Shown: positions 6,699 through 15,177, numbered from the stretch's first letter. The stretch: DNA of 28,115 nt from Lachnospiraceae bacterium UBA1201 (GCA_002309675.1 DBXX01000097.1:1-28115), one strand, 5' to 3'. Notes: generated by a model not told the origin, from the sequence alone. Made by a program: numbers and translations.

Positions 6699-7749
6699 AG
6701 TAGATGGCCGGAATGCGCGAAACCAGATATTGCATCTGTTCGTAACAATGTTCATAGGATGTGCAGCCAGCCAAAAGTGCCAGATACATGGTCCCGTAAT
6801 AGTCGCGGAATACGCAGCATATCTGCGTGGGCGCGCTTGTGTCGGGCTCACAGATTCCGCCGATCAACTCGAGATTCAGATGCTCCGGAAGTGCGTAGTT
6901 TTCTTCCGTATTATAGTAGGGAAGCGCGGAGTTCCAGTTCACGCTCAGCGGTTCATTTTTGCTGTTTTGGTAGGTGCAATAATAGACCGGTTTTGAAATG
7001 ATCCCGGTAAATGCAGGATACTTATCCAACATTTCCCGTGTGACCGTGAAAACATCGAGTAACGTAGTCTCCTGCTTCGATCCGTTTACGGGATATCCGT
7101 AAATATTCGAGAACTCGGTCGACTTCAAGTTCAGTTTCTCGGACAATGCATTCATATCCTTCACAAATGAAGAAATGCTGCCGCCCGGGTGTCCTAAAGC
7201 CAGGGCGATCACCGCATCATTCGCACAATACATTAAGGAAGCATACAGAAGATCTTCAATCTTATAGGTGTCGTCCTTTTGGAATTTGCACCGCACGAGG
7301 TTGCTGCTTAAGTTATTGGTATCCTGAGAGATCGATACCGTCCGGCTCAGGTCTTCTTCCTCACTGAATACTATATAGGCAGCGAAGAGTTTTGTGAAAT
7401 TACCTGCAGGGATGGCAGTTAGCGCCTGTTTGCTGAGAATCACTTCGCCGCTGGTTAGATTCACCAAAAGTGCCTGACCTGCCGTGATTTCGGCCGTATC
7501 ATATTCGCTGTCATCTTTGATAAAGATCGTGTTGCCGGACACTCCGTCGAGGCGTTTTACGGGCTTATCGATATCATTTGTATAGGAAACCTCCGCAGTA
7601 GCATCCGATTCTTTCGTATGTCCCATGGGCGTATACGGTTTCATGATATCGTCTTTTGAAGCGCAGCCTGTAATACAGAAGCAAAGCAAGCATGCGGTCA
7701 ATATAAGGGAGATCGCTGTATGCATGGATCGAAAGCGTTTTCGCATCAT
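6697..7749 (-). CDS. DacA-like (peptidase S11) lipoprotein lacking the catalytic motifs
   Basis: A 350-residue protein that resembles D-alanyl-D-alanine carboxypeptidases over about residues 88-330. A signal peptide ends in the lipobox ITGC with Cys29, so it is a predicted membrane-anchored lipoprotein. Family landmarks can be aligned: ALLVNLTSGEVILSKQA, AIPAGNFTKLFAAYIV, SLMYCANDAVIALA, and the C-terminal YLALLAG strand. The catalytic residues are missing: SxxK reads NFTK (117-120, Ser replaced by Asn), SxN reads CAN (175-177), and no KTG exists near 296-303, where the sequence is LIGGICEP. The frame is uninterrupted and ends normally, so this looks like a selected non-enzymatic relative rather than a broken gene. 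Its ATG overlaps the mgsA stop (ATGA) at the end of the mre/mrdA/rodA operon, pointing to a wall-related binding or regulatory role. Alternative active-site use cannot be excluded. Confidence 0.75.
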   Translation of the reverse strand: MMRKRFRSMHTAISLILTACLLCFCITGCASKDDIMKPYTPMGHTKESDATAEVSYTNDIDKPVKRLDGVSGNTIFIKDDSEYDTAEITAGQALLVNLTSGEVILSKQALTAIPAGNFTKLFAAYIVFSEEEDLSRTVSISQDTNNLSSNLVRCKFQKDDTYKIEDLLYASLMYCANDAVIALALGHPGGSISSFVKDMNALSEKLNLKSTEFSNIYGYPVNGSKQETTLLDVFTVTREMLDKYPAFTGIISKPVYYCTYQNSKNEPLSVNWNSALPYYNTEENYALPEHLNLELIGGICEPDTSAPTQICCVFRDYYGTMYLALLAGCTSYEHCYEQMQYLVSRIPAIY

Positions 7750-8141
7750 TTGTAAGCCTCCCTCCAGTCCAGGTCTCCGCGTTCCAAGGCTTTGATCAGA
7801 AGTTCAGCCGTAGCGAGGTTTGTGGCCAGCGGAATGCTGTGTACATCACACAAAGCGATCACGGCATGAGCATCAGGCTCGCCCCTCTTCGCACTGAGCG
7901 GATCGCGTAAAAAGATCACCATATCGATGCCGTTGTTTTCGATCATGGCACCGAGCTGGGTCTCGCCGCCCAGATGCCCGGCATTGAATTTATTGACCGT
8001 AAGGCCGGAAGCATTTTCAATCAACTGACCGGTCGTCGCAGTCGCGTATAAGGTATGCTTACTGAGTATACCGCGATACGCAATACACAGGTTCTGCATC
8101 AATACTTTCTTCGCATCATGCGCGATAAATCCTATGTTCAT
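7746..8141 (-). CDS. mgsA: Methylglyoxal synthase with altered active-site residues
   Basis: The family enzyme converts dihydroxyacetone phosphate to methylglyoxal and phosphate in the cytoplasm. I place the start at 8141 (MNIGFIAHDAKK), where GGAG precedes the ATG by 5 bases; a longer frame to 8210 would run into rodA. The resulting 131 residues match the family: AHD (Asp9), YATATTGQLI phosphate loop (32-41), HLGGETQLGAMI (56-67), IFLRDPL with Asp80, EPD with Asp90, and ATNLATAELLI. Compared with the E. coli enzyme, catalytic-base Asp71 is Glu60 here, and His98 is Gly87, while the equivalents of Asp20, Asp91 and Asp101 are kept. Activity may therefore be reduced or altered. Position after rodA is a familiar Clostridia arrangement. 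It lies 10 bases after the rodA stop and overlaps the next gene by 4. Confidence 0.9.
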   Translation of the reverse strand: MNIGFIAHDAKKVLMQNLCIAYRGILSKHTLYATATTGQLIENASGLTVNKFNAGHLGGETQLGAMIENNGIDMVIFLRDPLSAKRGEPDAHAVIALCDVHSIPLATNLATAELLIKALERGDLDWREAYK

Positions 8142-8151
8142 GTTCTCTCCT

Positions 8152-9306
8152 TTACAGATCGCTGAAAATGCTTTCTTTCTTTTCCTTCTTCTTGCGCTGC
8201 AGGCCGACATTTAAAACCAGTCCCAGCAGCATGAAACTACTGATGATCGAACTTAAACCGTAACTGACGAACGGTAACGGAAGTCCGGTGTTAGGCATGA
8301 GCCAGAGGTTTACCGCTACATGGATGAACGTCTGATACGTAAAGAAACCCGCTACCCCGACGCAGATCAAACGTCCGCCGAGACTGTCTGCGTTTTTTGC
8401 GATGACCATGATCTCGATGATCAATGCGATAAACAGGCCCAGGATGATCATGCAGCCGACAAATCCGAGCTCCTCTCCCGCTATGGTAAAGATAAAGTCT
8501 GTCTGTGCTTCCGACAGGTAATTACCGTTTTTAACCGATTCAAAACTGGTCGTATTAAGGCCCTTACCCCAGAAGCCGCCGCTGCCGATCGCCATGACTG
8601 CATTTTCCTGCTGGTAGATCTTATCCTGATACTTCTGCGGATCCACGAAGGAAAGGATACGATTCACCTGATACTGCTTAAGGAACAGATTATCTCCGTT
8701 CAGCAGCGAATAGATGAACCAAATACCGGCAGGTACGACTACGGCCAATGCGATCGCGATGATCTTATAACTGAGCTTTGCGACATAGATCATGGTGAGG
8801 ATGGCCATCGTACACAGAATCGTCGTCGAAAGGTCCGGCTGGATCACGATCAGCAGAAGCTGGGGAGCGATCAGAGCCAGAATCATACCCCAGGTAAGCG
8901 GTGAATTCACATGTTTTTTACGATAATTCAGTATGGCCGCAAGGTTCAGAATGATCGCGATCTTAGAAAACTCCGAAGGCTGAACACGTCCGATCACGGG
9001 AAGGTCTACCCAGCGTTTCGCACCGAGAGTCGTACTTCCGAAAAAACGCACCATTAAAAGCAGAGCCAGACTGGTCGCAAAAACGACGGGCCACGCTTTG
9101 AAAAAGAAGTTGTAATCGACCAGCATCATGACTGTCATTGTTATGAGCCCGACCGCTATACCGAAAAGTTGCCTTTGCGGCATGCTCTGATAATCGATAT
9201 TATCTTTTGTGGCACTGCGGATCAAAAGGAAGCCGATCGCGCAAAGCAGGATAACGATGATGATGATACGAACGTTTAAGTTCTTCAGGTTATACTTCTT
9301 GAACAT
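8152..9306 (-). CDS. rodA: Rod-shape SEDS peptidoglycan polymerase RodA
   Basis: A 384-residue polytopic membrane protein (about ten helices) of the FtsW/RodA/SpoVE SEDS family. SEDS proteins polymerise lipid II into glycan strands together with a class B PBP. Conserved blocks include GAKRWVDLPVIGRVQPSEFSK (95-115; 21 positions, with QPSEFSK at 109-115), IQPDLSTT near 156, the extracellular loop with the putative catalytic Asp270 in EAQTDFIF (usually HTDFIF), GEELG, and the C-terminal GLPLPFVSYG motif. Assignment as RodA rather than FtsW or SpoVE rests on the operon with mreC, mreD and PBP2. A strong AAAGGAGG site precedes the ATG by 6 bases. The C-terminal tail is short and basic. Confidence 0.94.
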   Translation of the reverse strand: MFKKYNLKNLNVRIIIIVILLCAIGFLLIRSATKDNIDYQSMPQRQLFGIAVGLITMTVMMLVDYNFFFKAWPVVFATSLALLLMVRFFGSTTLGAKRWVDLPVIGRVQPSEFSKIAIILNLAAILNYRKKHVNSPLTWGMILALIAPQLLLIVIQPDLSTTILCTMAILTMIYVAKLSYKIIAIALAVVVPAGIWFIYSLLNGDNLFLKQYQVNRILSFVDPQKYQDKIYQQENAVMAIGSGGFWGKGLNTTSFESVKNGNYLSEAQTDFIFTIAGEELGFVGCMIILGLFIALIIEIMVIAKNADSLGGRLICVGVAGFFTYQTFIHVAVNLWLMPNTGLPLPFVSYGLSSIISSFMLLGLVLNVGLQRKKKEKKESIFSDL

Positions 9307-9359
9307 TCTGCCTCCTTTCTCCGTATTTCGGGCTTAACGATGATTTATTATCTTTCAGA

Positions 9360-10136
9360 TTATTTGTTTTCTTTTTTCTCGTCGGGAGCAGGTTCTTTTT
9401 CTTTATTCTCGGGAACAATGTCCTTCATAAGAAAAGCTGCGACCTTTCGAAATGTCTTTCCGCTTCCGTGTTTGCGCCGGGAAGAAAACCTGCCCAGATT
9501 ATTCTCCTGTGCGATCTTAAGCTCCATAGGAAAGACACCGATCAAGTTTCCATGCAAGGCTTCCTCGATCTCCTCAATCGACATGCAGACCTGTTTGCGG
9601 ATCAACTTTTTCTGCACCATATTGATCACCAGATCGATCGAATGCATATTTTCCGCCTCCAATATCCCGATCACCCGATCTGCATCACGGACAGATGTCC
9701 GGTCCGGGGTTGTGACCACCAGGGCTCGATCAGCCAGAGTTGCTGCTTCGATAAAACCGTTATCGATACCGGCCGGACAATCGAGCAGGATCACATCTGC
9801 TAACGGACGCAGTTTGTTTAACGCTTCAGACAGTTTTGTTTTGGTCAATGCGCTCTTCGACCGGGTCTGGGCCGCAGCGACTAAAAACAGGTTCGGGGCA
9901 TCCTTTATCGCGACCATGGCCTGATCCGGCTCACAGCGCTCTTCTGCGATGTCCATCAGGTTATTGACGATCGGGATATCCGTTCCCATATGAAGATCCA
10001 GATTACGTAGGCCGGTATCCAGATCGATCACGATCGTTTTGGCTCCGGCCTGAGCCAATGCATAACCTAGATTTGCACATAAAGTCGTTTTTCCGACTCC
10101 GCCTTTTCCGGATGTTATTGCGATCACAACACTCAC
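9360..10136 (-). CDS. minD: MinD-family ATPase, solitary (no MinC or MinE next to it)
   Basis: A 258-residue ParA/MinD ATPase. The deviant Walker A SGKGGVGKTT (9-18) holds signature Lys11 and Lys16. LDTGLRNLDLHMG (39-51) with Asp40, LLDCPAGID (117-125) and TSVRDADRVIGILE (147-160) are typical of MinD rather than Soj or FlhG. In E. coli MinD recruits MinC to block FtsZ away from midcell and is cycled by MinE. Neither partner is encoded here, although minC-minD-minE commonly sit at this place in related operons. After FRKVAAFLMKDIV (229-241) the protein ends in a charged Lys/Glu/Pro tail instead of the usual C-terminal amphipathic membrane helix. The GTG start has a TAAGGAGG site 8 bases upstream. 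It lies between mrdA and rodA. Confidence 0.88.
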   Translation of the reverse strand: MSVVIAITSGKGGVGKTTLCANLGYALAQAGAKTIVIDLDTGLRNLDLHMGTDIPIVNNLMDIAEERCEPDQAMVAIKDAPNLFLVAAAQTRSKSALTKTKLSEALNKLRPLADVILLDCPAGIDNGFIEAATLADRALVVTTPDRTSVRDADRVIGILEAENMHSIDLVINMVQKKLIRKQVCMSIEEIEEALHGNLIGVFPMELKIAQENNLGRFSSRRKHGSGKTFRKVAAFLMKDIVPENKEKEPAPDEKKENK

Positions 10137-10157
10137 GATCCATACCTCCTTACCAGA

Positions 10158-13055
10158 TCAGTCTCCGACGTCGCCGTTGTTACTGTTGGAAGCACCACGG
10201 CTGATCACCTCGTCGAGGGTGATCTCTTTATAATAGTACTCATAGATATTGCGCACCAGCATCGCCGTATAAGCCGATGTATAACCGTTTCGGATCGAAG
10301 CCGTAACCGCGATCTCCGGATTATCATAAGGCGCATAACTCACGAAATGCGCATGGTTCGGACGGTGCGTATCTTCCTGAGCGGAACCCGTCTTACCTGC
10401 GATATCGATATCAGAAGTCTTAAAATAGAGATTTACCGTACCTTCGCGAACTACGGAACGCATGCCTTCCTGGACCGTACGGAATGACTCCTGGGACACG
10501 CCTTCGATCTTCTGGACTTCCGGTGTATAATCCGTGATCGTTCTGCCATCCGCATCCGCTACACGATCGATCAATGATAACGAATACAGATTACCGCTGC
10601 TGGCAATGGCGGTTACATAGCGCGCCAACTGTACCGTCGTATAGTTGTTGGTACCCTGTCCGATGGCGGACAGAACGGGAAATGCATCGGAAACCATCGG
10701 GTTTGTTTCATCCAGCTCGATGCCGGACAGCGATCCGAAACCGAATTTCTCGGCATAGGTCTTCAATCTCGCAAGGCCCAGGCTTTCATTATAGTTTCCG
10801 CTTGCATCCGTACTCAGGCGATAACCGACTTCATAGAAATAGTAGTTACAGGAATTCGCCAGACCGCCGACCAGATTCAACGGGCCGTGCGTCGTCACGC
10901 CATCGCTGCGGAAGATCCAGCATCGAGGCGAAGGTGTTACATTGTCATAGATACCGAGACACTCGATCAGTTCATCCCGAGTGATGACCTTCTCTTCCAG
11001 GCCGGCGATCGAGGTCAGCATCTTATACGTGGAACCCGGTGACGTTCTGGATTGTGTCGCATAGTTATAAAGAGGATTAGACGCATCATTCAGCAAAGCG
11101 CTGTAGTAGGAAGCATCGACCGTGCCGGAAAACCGGTTGATATCGTACCCCGGATACGAAACAATGGCTAAAACTTCACCCGTTTTAACGTCGGTAACGA
11201 CCGATGATGCGTTACAGGGATCCAGGGCCAGCTGTGCAGGTGTGATCTTTATATCCTTTATGCATTTGCGCATAAATTCATAAGTCTGCTGCGCACCTGC
11301 ACGCTTCAGAAGCTGAATGCTCTCTGCATCCGGCTCCAATACTTTCTGCGAATACAGCGCCAGGCAGATCTGCGAACCCGAGATCACTTCGTCACGGATC
11401 AGGTTCTTATAGATTCGTTTGGAGAAAGCCTCATAATTCTCGAGGTTGGAAAACAGTTCGTTCAGGATCATATCGTAGACCGCATCACCGTTGACATATT
11501 TGCCGAGATCGGAAAATGCGGAAGTATTGATCCATTCATTGGCGATGGCTGTATAGATGAAATCATGCAGGGATAGTTCGCCGGAAGTGAACTGCTTATA
11601 CTTCGGATGATTGTTTTCGATGCGATCGGTCTGAATGATCTTCGCTTCTTCGCTCAAATACTTATAAATCAGCATCATGTAATCACGTAAAGTATCATCC
11701 AGATCATTCAGTTTTTTGTGTTGATCGGCAGAAAGCTGTTCCTTTACCGAAGCAACGACCTTAGCATATTCGGCTTTATAAGCGTTAAAGATCTCTTTTT
11801 CTTCATCACCGGCGGTCGGGTCTGAGAAATGCTGCGTAGAAAGGACGTTATTATTGATCAGTTGGAAATATACGGTCTTTATCGGGATCACGACATCATC
11901 CGAAGAAAGCTCGCTGGTATCAATGTCTTCGAAAACCAATTTATCCCAGATAACGGAAGCCAGCGTCTGCTCCAGAATATGATAGCAGGCGATGGTCAGA
12001 TCATGGTCTATGGTCAGGTATACATCCTGTCCTACTTCGGCAGGCTTTTCACTGATGACCTCAATGACCTTTCCGGCTGCATCCAAATACATGGACCGTT
12101 CGCCTTTTGTGCCTTTCAGCGAAAGCTCCATCAATTCTTCGATACCGCTTCGGCCAATGATGTCACCGTATTCGTAGTTCGGATCTTTTAACTGTAATTC
12201 CGCAAGCTGGTCGGTGCTGGCCTTACCTGTATAGCCTATGATATGGGCGAAATACTGTCCGTCCGGGTATTCGCGTACATACTCCTCTTCTACGTCAACG
12301 CCGACGATCTCGTCAGCATGCTCCAATACGCTGGACACGGTATGGTCTTTAACGTTACTGGAGACAACGATGGATTTATACTTTGTATAACGCATGTTGT
12401 ATAAAGCCCATCGGATATTCAGCATCTTCAGTTTAACGACGGGAGAAACCTGGATAGGATTATTATCCTCGTCTACCCAACGTTCAAAATAGAACTTCTT
12501 CTCGAGCATCTTAACAACTTCATCGGCTGAAATATCAGAGGGATATTTACCGGCTGCATCATCGAGTTGGGAAGTATTCTGCAGACCATAGACATCACGA
12601 AGCAGACGCAGTCTCTGCGTCTCCGACGATGACGTATAGGTATAGATCTCGCCTTCCTTATCAGAACCGGACAGGCCCAGAGACAAATACGTTTCAAAGG
12701 TCTCGTTACAGGAATCCAAAAGAGTCACCAGTTCATATACCCACTGGTTCTTTTGTGCATGTTTGATATAATAGCCGGTATCCTTTAAGGTAACGGAATA
12801 TACTAAATTGTTTTTCGCCAGTATGACCCCGTTTCGATCGTAGATATTCCCGCGAGTGCTCTTAGTCGTGATCTTATTCAGGGATTTTTGGATATAGTTA
12901 TCCATATGTTCCTGTTGCTCCACGATCTGGAGCCGGAACAATCGTGTGATCAGCACTATGAATAACAACAGGTAGATCAGCATTACGGGGAACAGGCGCG
13001 AACGGAAAAACCGCTGCATGATCTCCTTGCAGATCTTTAATATCTCCTTAAACAA
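10158..13055 (-). CDS. mrdA: Penicillin-binding protein 2 (class B elongation transpeptidase)
   Basis: A 965-residue class B PBP with one N-terminal membrane helix (about 21-40). A PBP dimerisation domain starts at TRGNIYDRNGVILAKN (67-82) and includes GRSGIEELME (301-310). The C-terminal transpeptidase domain has all motifs: STYK (Ser675 nucleophile, Lys678), SCN (735-737) and KTG (888-890). It cross-links glycan strands made by RodA during side-wall growth. It is much longer than the ~630-residue E. coli PBP2. Most of the excess is a largely helical, charged block at about 370-610, just before the transpeptidase core (SSVVTDVKTGEVLAIVSYP). The annotated start is TTG at 13055, overlapping mreD by 8 bases; an ATG at 13019 preceded by AAGGAG is a real alternative and would remove 12 residues. 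Function is secure; the exact start is not. Confidence 0.94.
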   Translation of the reverse strand: MFKEILKICKEIMQRFFRSRLFPVMLIYLLLFIVLITRLFRLQIVEQQEHMDNYIQKSLNKITTKSTRGNIYDRNGVILAKNNLVYSVTLKDTGYYIKHAQKNQWVYELVTLLDSCNETFETYLSLGLSGSDKEGEIYTYTSSSETQRLRLLRDVYGLQNTSQLDDAAGKYPSDISADEVVKMLEKKFYFERWVDEDNNPIQVSPVVKLKMLNIRWALYNMRYTKYKSIVVSSNVKDHTVSSVLEHADEIVGVDVEEEYVREYPDGQYFAHIIGYTGKASTDQLAELQLKDPNYEYGDIIGRSGIEELMELSLKGTKGERSMYLDAAGKVIEVISEKPAEVGQDVYLTIDHDLTIACYHILEQTLASVIWDKLVFEDIDTSELSSDDVVIPIKTVYFQLINNNVLSTQHFSDPTAGDEEKEIFNAYKAEYAKVVASVKEQLSADQHKKLNDLDDTLRDYMMLIYKYLSEEAKIIQTDRIENNHPKYKQFTSGELSLHDFIYTAIANEWINTSAFSDLGKYVNGDAVYDMILNELFSNLENYEAFSKRIYKNLIRDEVISGSQICLALYSQKVLEPDAESIQLLKRAGAQQTYEFMRKCIKDIKITPAQLALDPCNASSVVTDVKTGEVLAIVSYPGYDINRFSGTVDASYYSALLNDASNPLYNYATQSRTSPGSTYKMLTSIAGLEEKVITRDELIECLGIYDNVTPSPRCWIFRSDGVTTHGPLNLVGGLANSCNYYFYEVGYRLSTDASGNYNESLGLARLKTYAEKFGFGSLSGIELDETNPMVSDAFPVLSAIGQGTNNYTTVQLARYVTAIASSGNLYSLSLIDRVADADGRTITDYTPEVQKIEGVSQESFRTVQEGMRSVVREGTVNLYFKTSDIDIAGKTGSAQEDTHRPNHAHFVSYAPYDNPEIAVTASIRNGYTSAYTAMLVRNIYEYYYKEITLDEVISRGASNSNNGDVGD

Positions 13056-13566
13056 ACTTCAAAGCACTCCTTTTCTCGCTGTCTTCCAAAAGATTATTCC
13101 CATAATACAGCAATCCGAACAAAATGATGGAGACAACCACGGTAAAAACGATTTCCGGAAAAATGATGTTCTTGAAGTACGAACCGAAATTCAAGCGGTT
13201 ACGAACGAGGAACCGGAATATGTATATATACAAATGGTAGATCCATTCGCTGAAAAATGCGATCAATATCGGTACCAGAGGCACATCTGTCGTGAGGCGC
13301 TGATAGGTAAGGCCGGTCAGGAAACCGATAACGATATAGATCAGAGAAGAAAAACCGATGTATTGGCCTAAGATGACATCCATAATAAGGCCACCGAAGA
13401 AACCGGTGAGCATACCATTCACGCTTCCGCGGAGCAGACCTGCCGAAAATGTATAGATCAATATTAAGTTCGGCGAGGTGTTCAAGTACGGAATCCGGTT
13501 CAGGACACTGACTTGAAGGATGATGAGAATGCCCATCAAAAGGCTCTGCAAAAGGATGCGTTTCAT
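13048..13566 (-). CDS. mreD: Rod shape-determining protein MreD
   Basis: A 172-residue hydrophobic protein with about five to six membrane segments. The family-typical region PNLILIYTFSAGLLRGSVNG (32-51) is followed by GFFGGLIMDVILGQYIGFSS and a glycine-rich helix IGFLTG. MreD is an inner-membrane part of the elongation machinery, acting with MreC to control RodA-PBP2. Sequence conservation is low in this family, so identity rests on both the pattern and the position between mreC and mrdA. GGGAG lies 8 bases before the ATG. Its 3' end overlaps the TTG start assigned to mrdA by 8 bases. Confidence 0.93.
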   Translation of the reverse strand: MKRILLQSLLMGILIILQVSVLNRIPYLNTSPNLILIYTFSAGLLRGSVNGMLTGFFGGLIMDVILGQYIGFSSLIYIVIGFLTGLTYQRLTTDVPLVPILIAFFSEWIYHLYIYIFRFLVRNRLNFGSYFKNIIFPEIVFTVVVSIILFGLLYYGNNLLEDSEKRSALKFV

Positions 13567-13596
13567 AGGTTACTCTCCCGTCGGCATAAGGTCGAC

Positions 13597-14436
13597 TTAC
13601 TTCCGTTTCATGATCACCATGACATTCTCGATGTTCTCGAAATCCACGGCGGGGATCAGATAACCGGACATCGTCATGTTATTCGGATCAGTCTGCAACA
13701 GAACTGCATAACCGATGGTCAGGTCCGGAAGGTATTTACTGCTCGTAGGTGAAGTGATGATCTCGTCGTATTCGCGGATATCGGCGTCTTTCTTCATGTA
13801 CATCAGGCGGATATATCCTTCCGACATAGCATCAATATCTCCCATGACCATACAGGATGCGCGGGAGGTTCTGCCGATGGCGCTGACGTTCATCTGGTCA
13901 TCCAGGATCGATGTTACGACTGCATAATCGGGTCCTACCTGAGTGACGATACCGGCCAATCCGCCGGCAGCAATAACATTCATATCCTTTTCGATACCGT
14001 CATTGCTGCCGCGGTTGATCGTGAATTTTGAAAACCAGTTTCCGTTTTCTTTTGCAATGACCTTCGCTCCCACCATCGGATACGAAGCAAATTCATCTTT
14101 AATCTCGAGCAAAGATTTCATTTCATTGAGTGAATAATAGTCGCTTTGATATTTCTTAAGTTGTTCCAGAAGCAATCGATTTTCTTCTTCTAACCGGTCG
14201 ATCCGTGCCTGAAGCTCTTCCTTATCTGCATTCAGTTTCTTCTTCTCGGAAAAATGATCCCCGATCCCGGTGATCGCGTTCGATATGGGAGAAAACAGCT
14301 TTGAGACCGCGGTCTTATAGACCCCGATCGTGTCTCCCCTCGAATACGTGATGACCAAAGAAACCAAACAGATGATGGTCAAGATCAACAAAATGTATTT
14401 AATTGAAAAAAGGAAATCGAATCTTCTCTTTTTCAT
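13597..14436 (-). CDS. mreC: Rod shape-determining protein MreC
   Basis: A 279-residue bitopic protein: a short basic N-terminus, one membrane helix (about 12-31), a coiled coil (about 62-110, rich in Glu/Lys/Leu heptads), then the beta-rich MreC domain (GAKVIAKENGNWFSKFTINR, DGIEKDMNVIAAGGLAGIV, AVVTSILDDQMNVSA). MreC binds and activates PBP2 outside the membrane in the elongation complex. Length is normal. Its ATG overlaps the radC stop by 4 bases with GGAG 7 bases upstream. No mreB lies between radC and mreC, which is unlike many Firmicutes where radC-mreB-mreC-mreD are contiguous. Confidence 0.95.
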   Translation of the reverse strand: MKKRRFDFLFSIKYILLILTIICLVSLVITYSRGDTIGVYKTAVSKLFSPISNAITGIGDHFSEKKKLNADKEELQARIDRLEEENRLLLEQLKKYQSDYYSLNEMKSLLEIKDEFASYPMVGAKVIAKENGNWFSKFTINRGSNDGIEKDMNVIAAGGLAGIVTQVGPDYAVVTSILDDQMNVSAIGRTSRASCMVMGDIDAMSEGYIRLMYMKKDADIREYDEIITSPTSSKYLPDLTIGYAVLLQTDPNNMTMSGYLIPAVDFENIENVMVIMKRK

Positions 14437-15128
14437 TTGAAAACTCCGTGTTCTTTCAGACTGTAGAAAGCATTTCCGCCGATGATAATATGATCCAGCA
14501 GATGCACTCCCAGGTTCTTTCCGGCCTCGAGTGTACGCAAGGTCAGATCGATATCTTCGTTGCTCGGCATGCAGTCGCCGCTCGGATGATTATGGACCAG
14601 AATGATACCGACTGCCCCATGTTTTATGGCAGACAGGTAGATCTCTCTCGGAGAGATCATGGTGGAATTCACGGTGCCCTGCGATAGCATTTCCCGCGCG
14701 ATCAGATGGTTCTTCGTGTCCAGGCACGTCAGCCAGACCTGTTCGACCGGGCAGTAAGCCAGATCCGCCTGATACAAAGAGGCGATGGCTTCCGGATCGG
14801 AATACGCCTGTTTCACGCCATCCTTCTTACAGTTCAGGATCCGCCGCACCAATTCTGCCATACTGAGCAGCTGGGTGGCTTTGACTCTGCCGATGCCCCG
14901 TATCGCGACGAGGTTGTGGTAGGAAACGTTCATCAGTCCGCCGACGCCGTTTACCTCAGGAAGCTCCAGTACTTCCCTGGCCAGTTCCAATGAGTTCTTG
15001 GTTTGATCTCCCGAACGCAGCAGGATCGCAAGCAATTCCACTTCGGTAAGCGCATGAACGCCCAATGCTTCGAATTTGTCATACGGGCGCTGGTCGATCG
15101 GGATCTCTTTCATAGCGAGATGTCTCAT
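14433..15128 (-). CDS. radC: RadC family JAB/MPN-domain protein
   Basis: I choose the ATG at 15128 (MRHLAMKEIPIDQRPYDKFE), which has AAGGAG close upstream and gives 231 residues, the normal RadC size. A longer open frame reaching 15227 would cross the promoter. Residues ~20-95 form the helix-hairpin-helix-like UPF0758 N-terminal region (LVAIRGIGRVKATQL). The C-terminal JAMM metalloprotease-like domain has HNHPSGDCMPSNED with His179, His181 and Asp192 as metal ligands, preceded by GTVNSTMISPREIY. Despite its name, RadC has no established repair role in E. coli, and its biochemical function is unsettled. It opens the mreC-mreD-mrdA operon, as in many Firmicutes, directly behind the promoter at 15178-15206. 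Confidence 0.95.
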   Translation of the reverse strand: MRHLAMKEIPIDQRPYDKFEALGVHALTEVELLAILLRSGDQTKNSLELAREVLELPEVNGVGGLMNVSYHNLVAIRGIGRVKATQLLSMAELVRRILNCKKDGVKQAYSDPEAIASLYQADLAYCPVEQVWLTCLDTKNHLIAREMLSQGTVNSTMISPREIYLSAIKHGAVGIILVHNHPSGDCMPSNEDIDLTLRTLEAGKNLGVHLLDHIIIGGNAFYSLKEHGVFK

Positions 15129-15177
15129 ATTACTCCTTCTGCTCTGAAAGGAATAAAATGGTCGTTCAGCATTTTTA

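Noticed and set aside
8142..8210. Longer mgsA start at 8210
   Set aside because: It would overlap rodA by about 60 bases and add a basic leader not seen in the family, whereas the ATG at 8141 has a good ribosome site and starts exactly at the conserved N-terminus.
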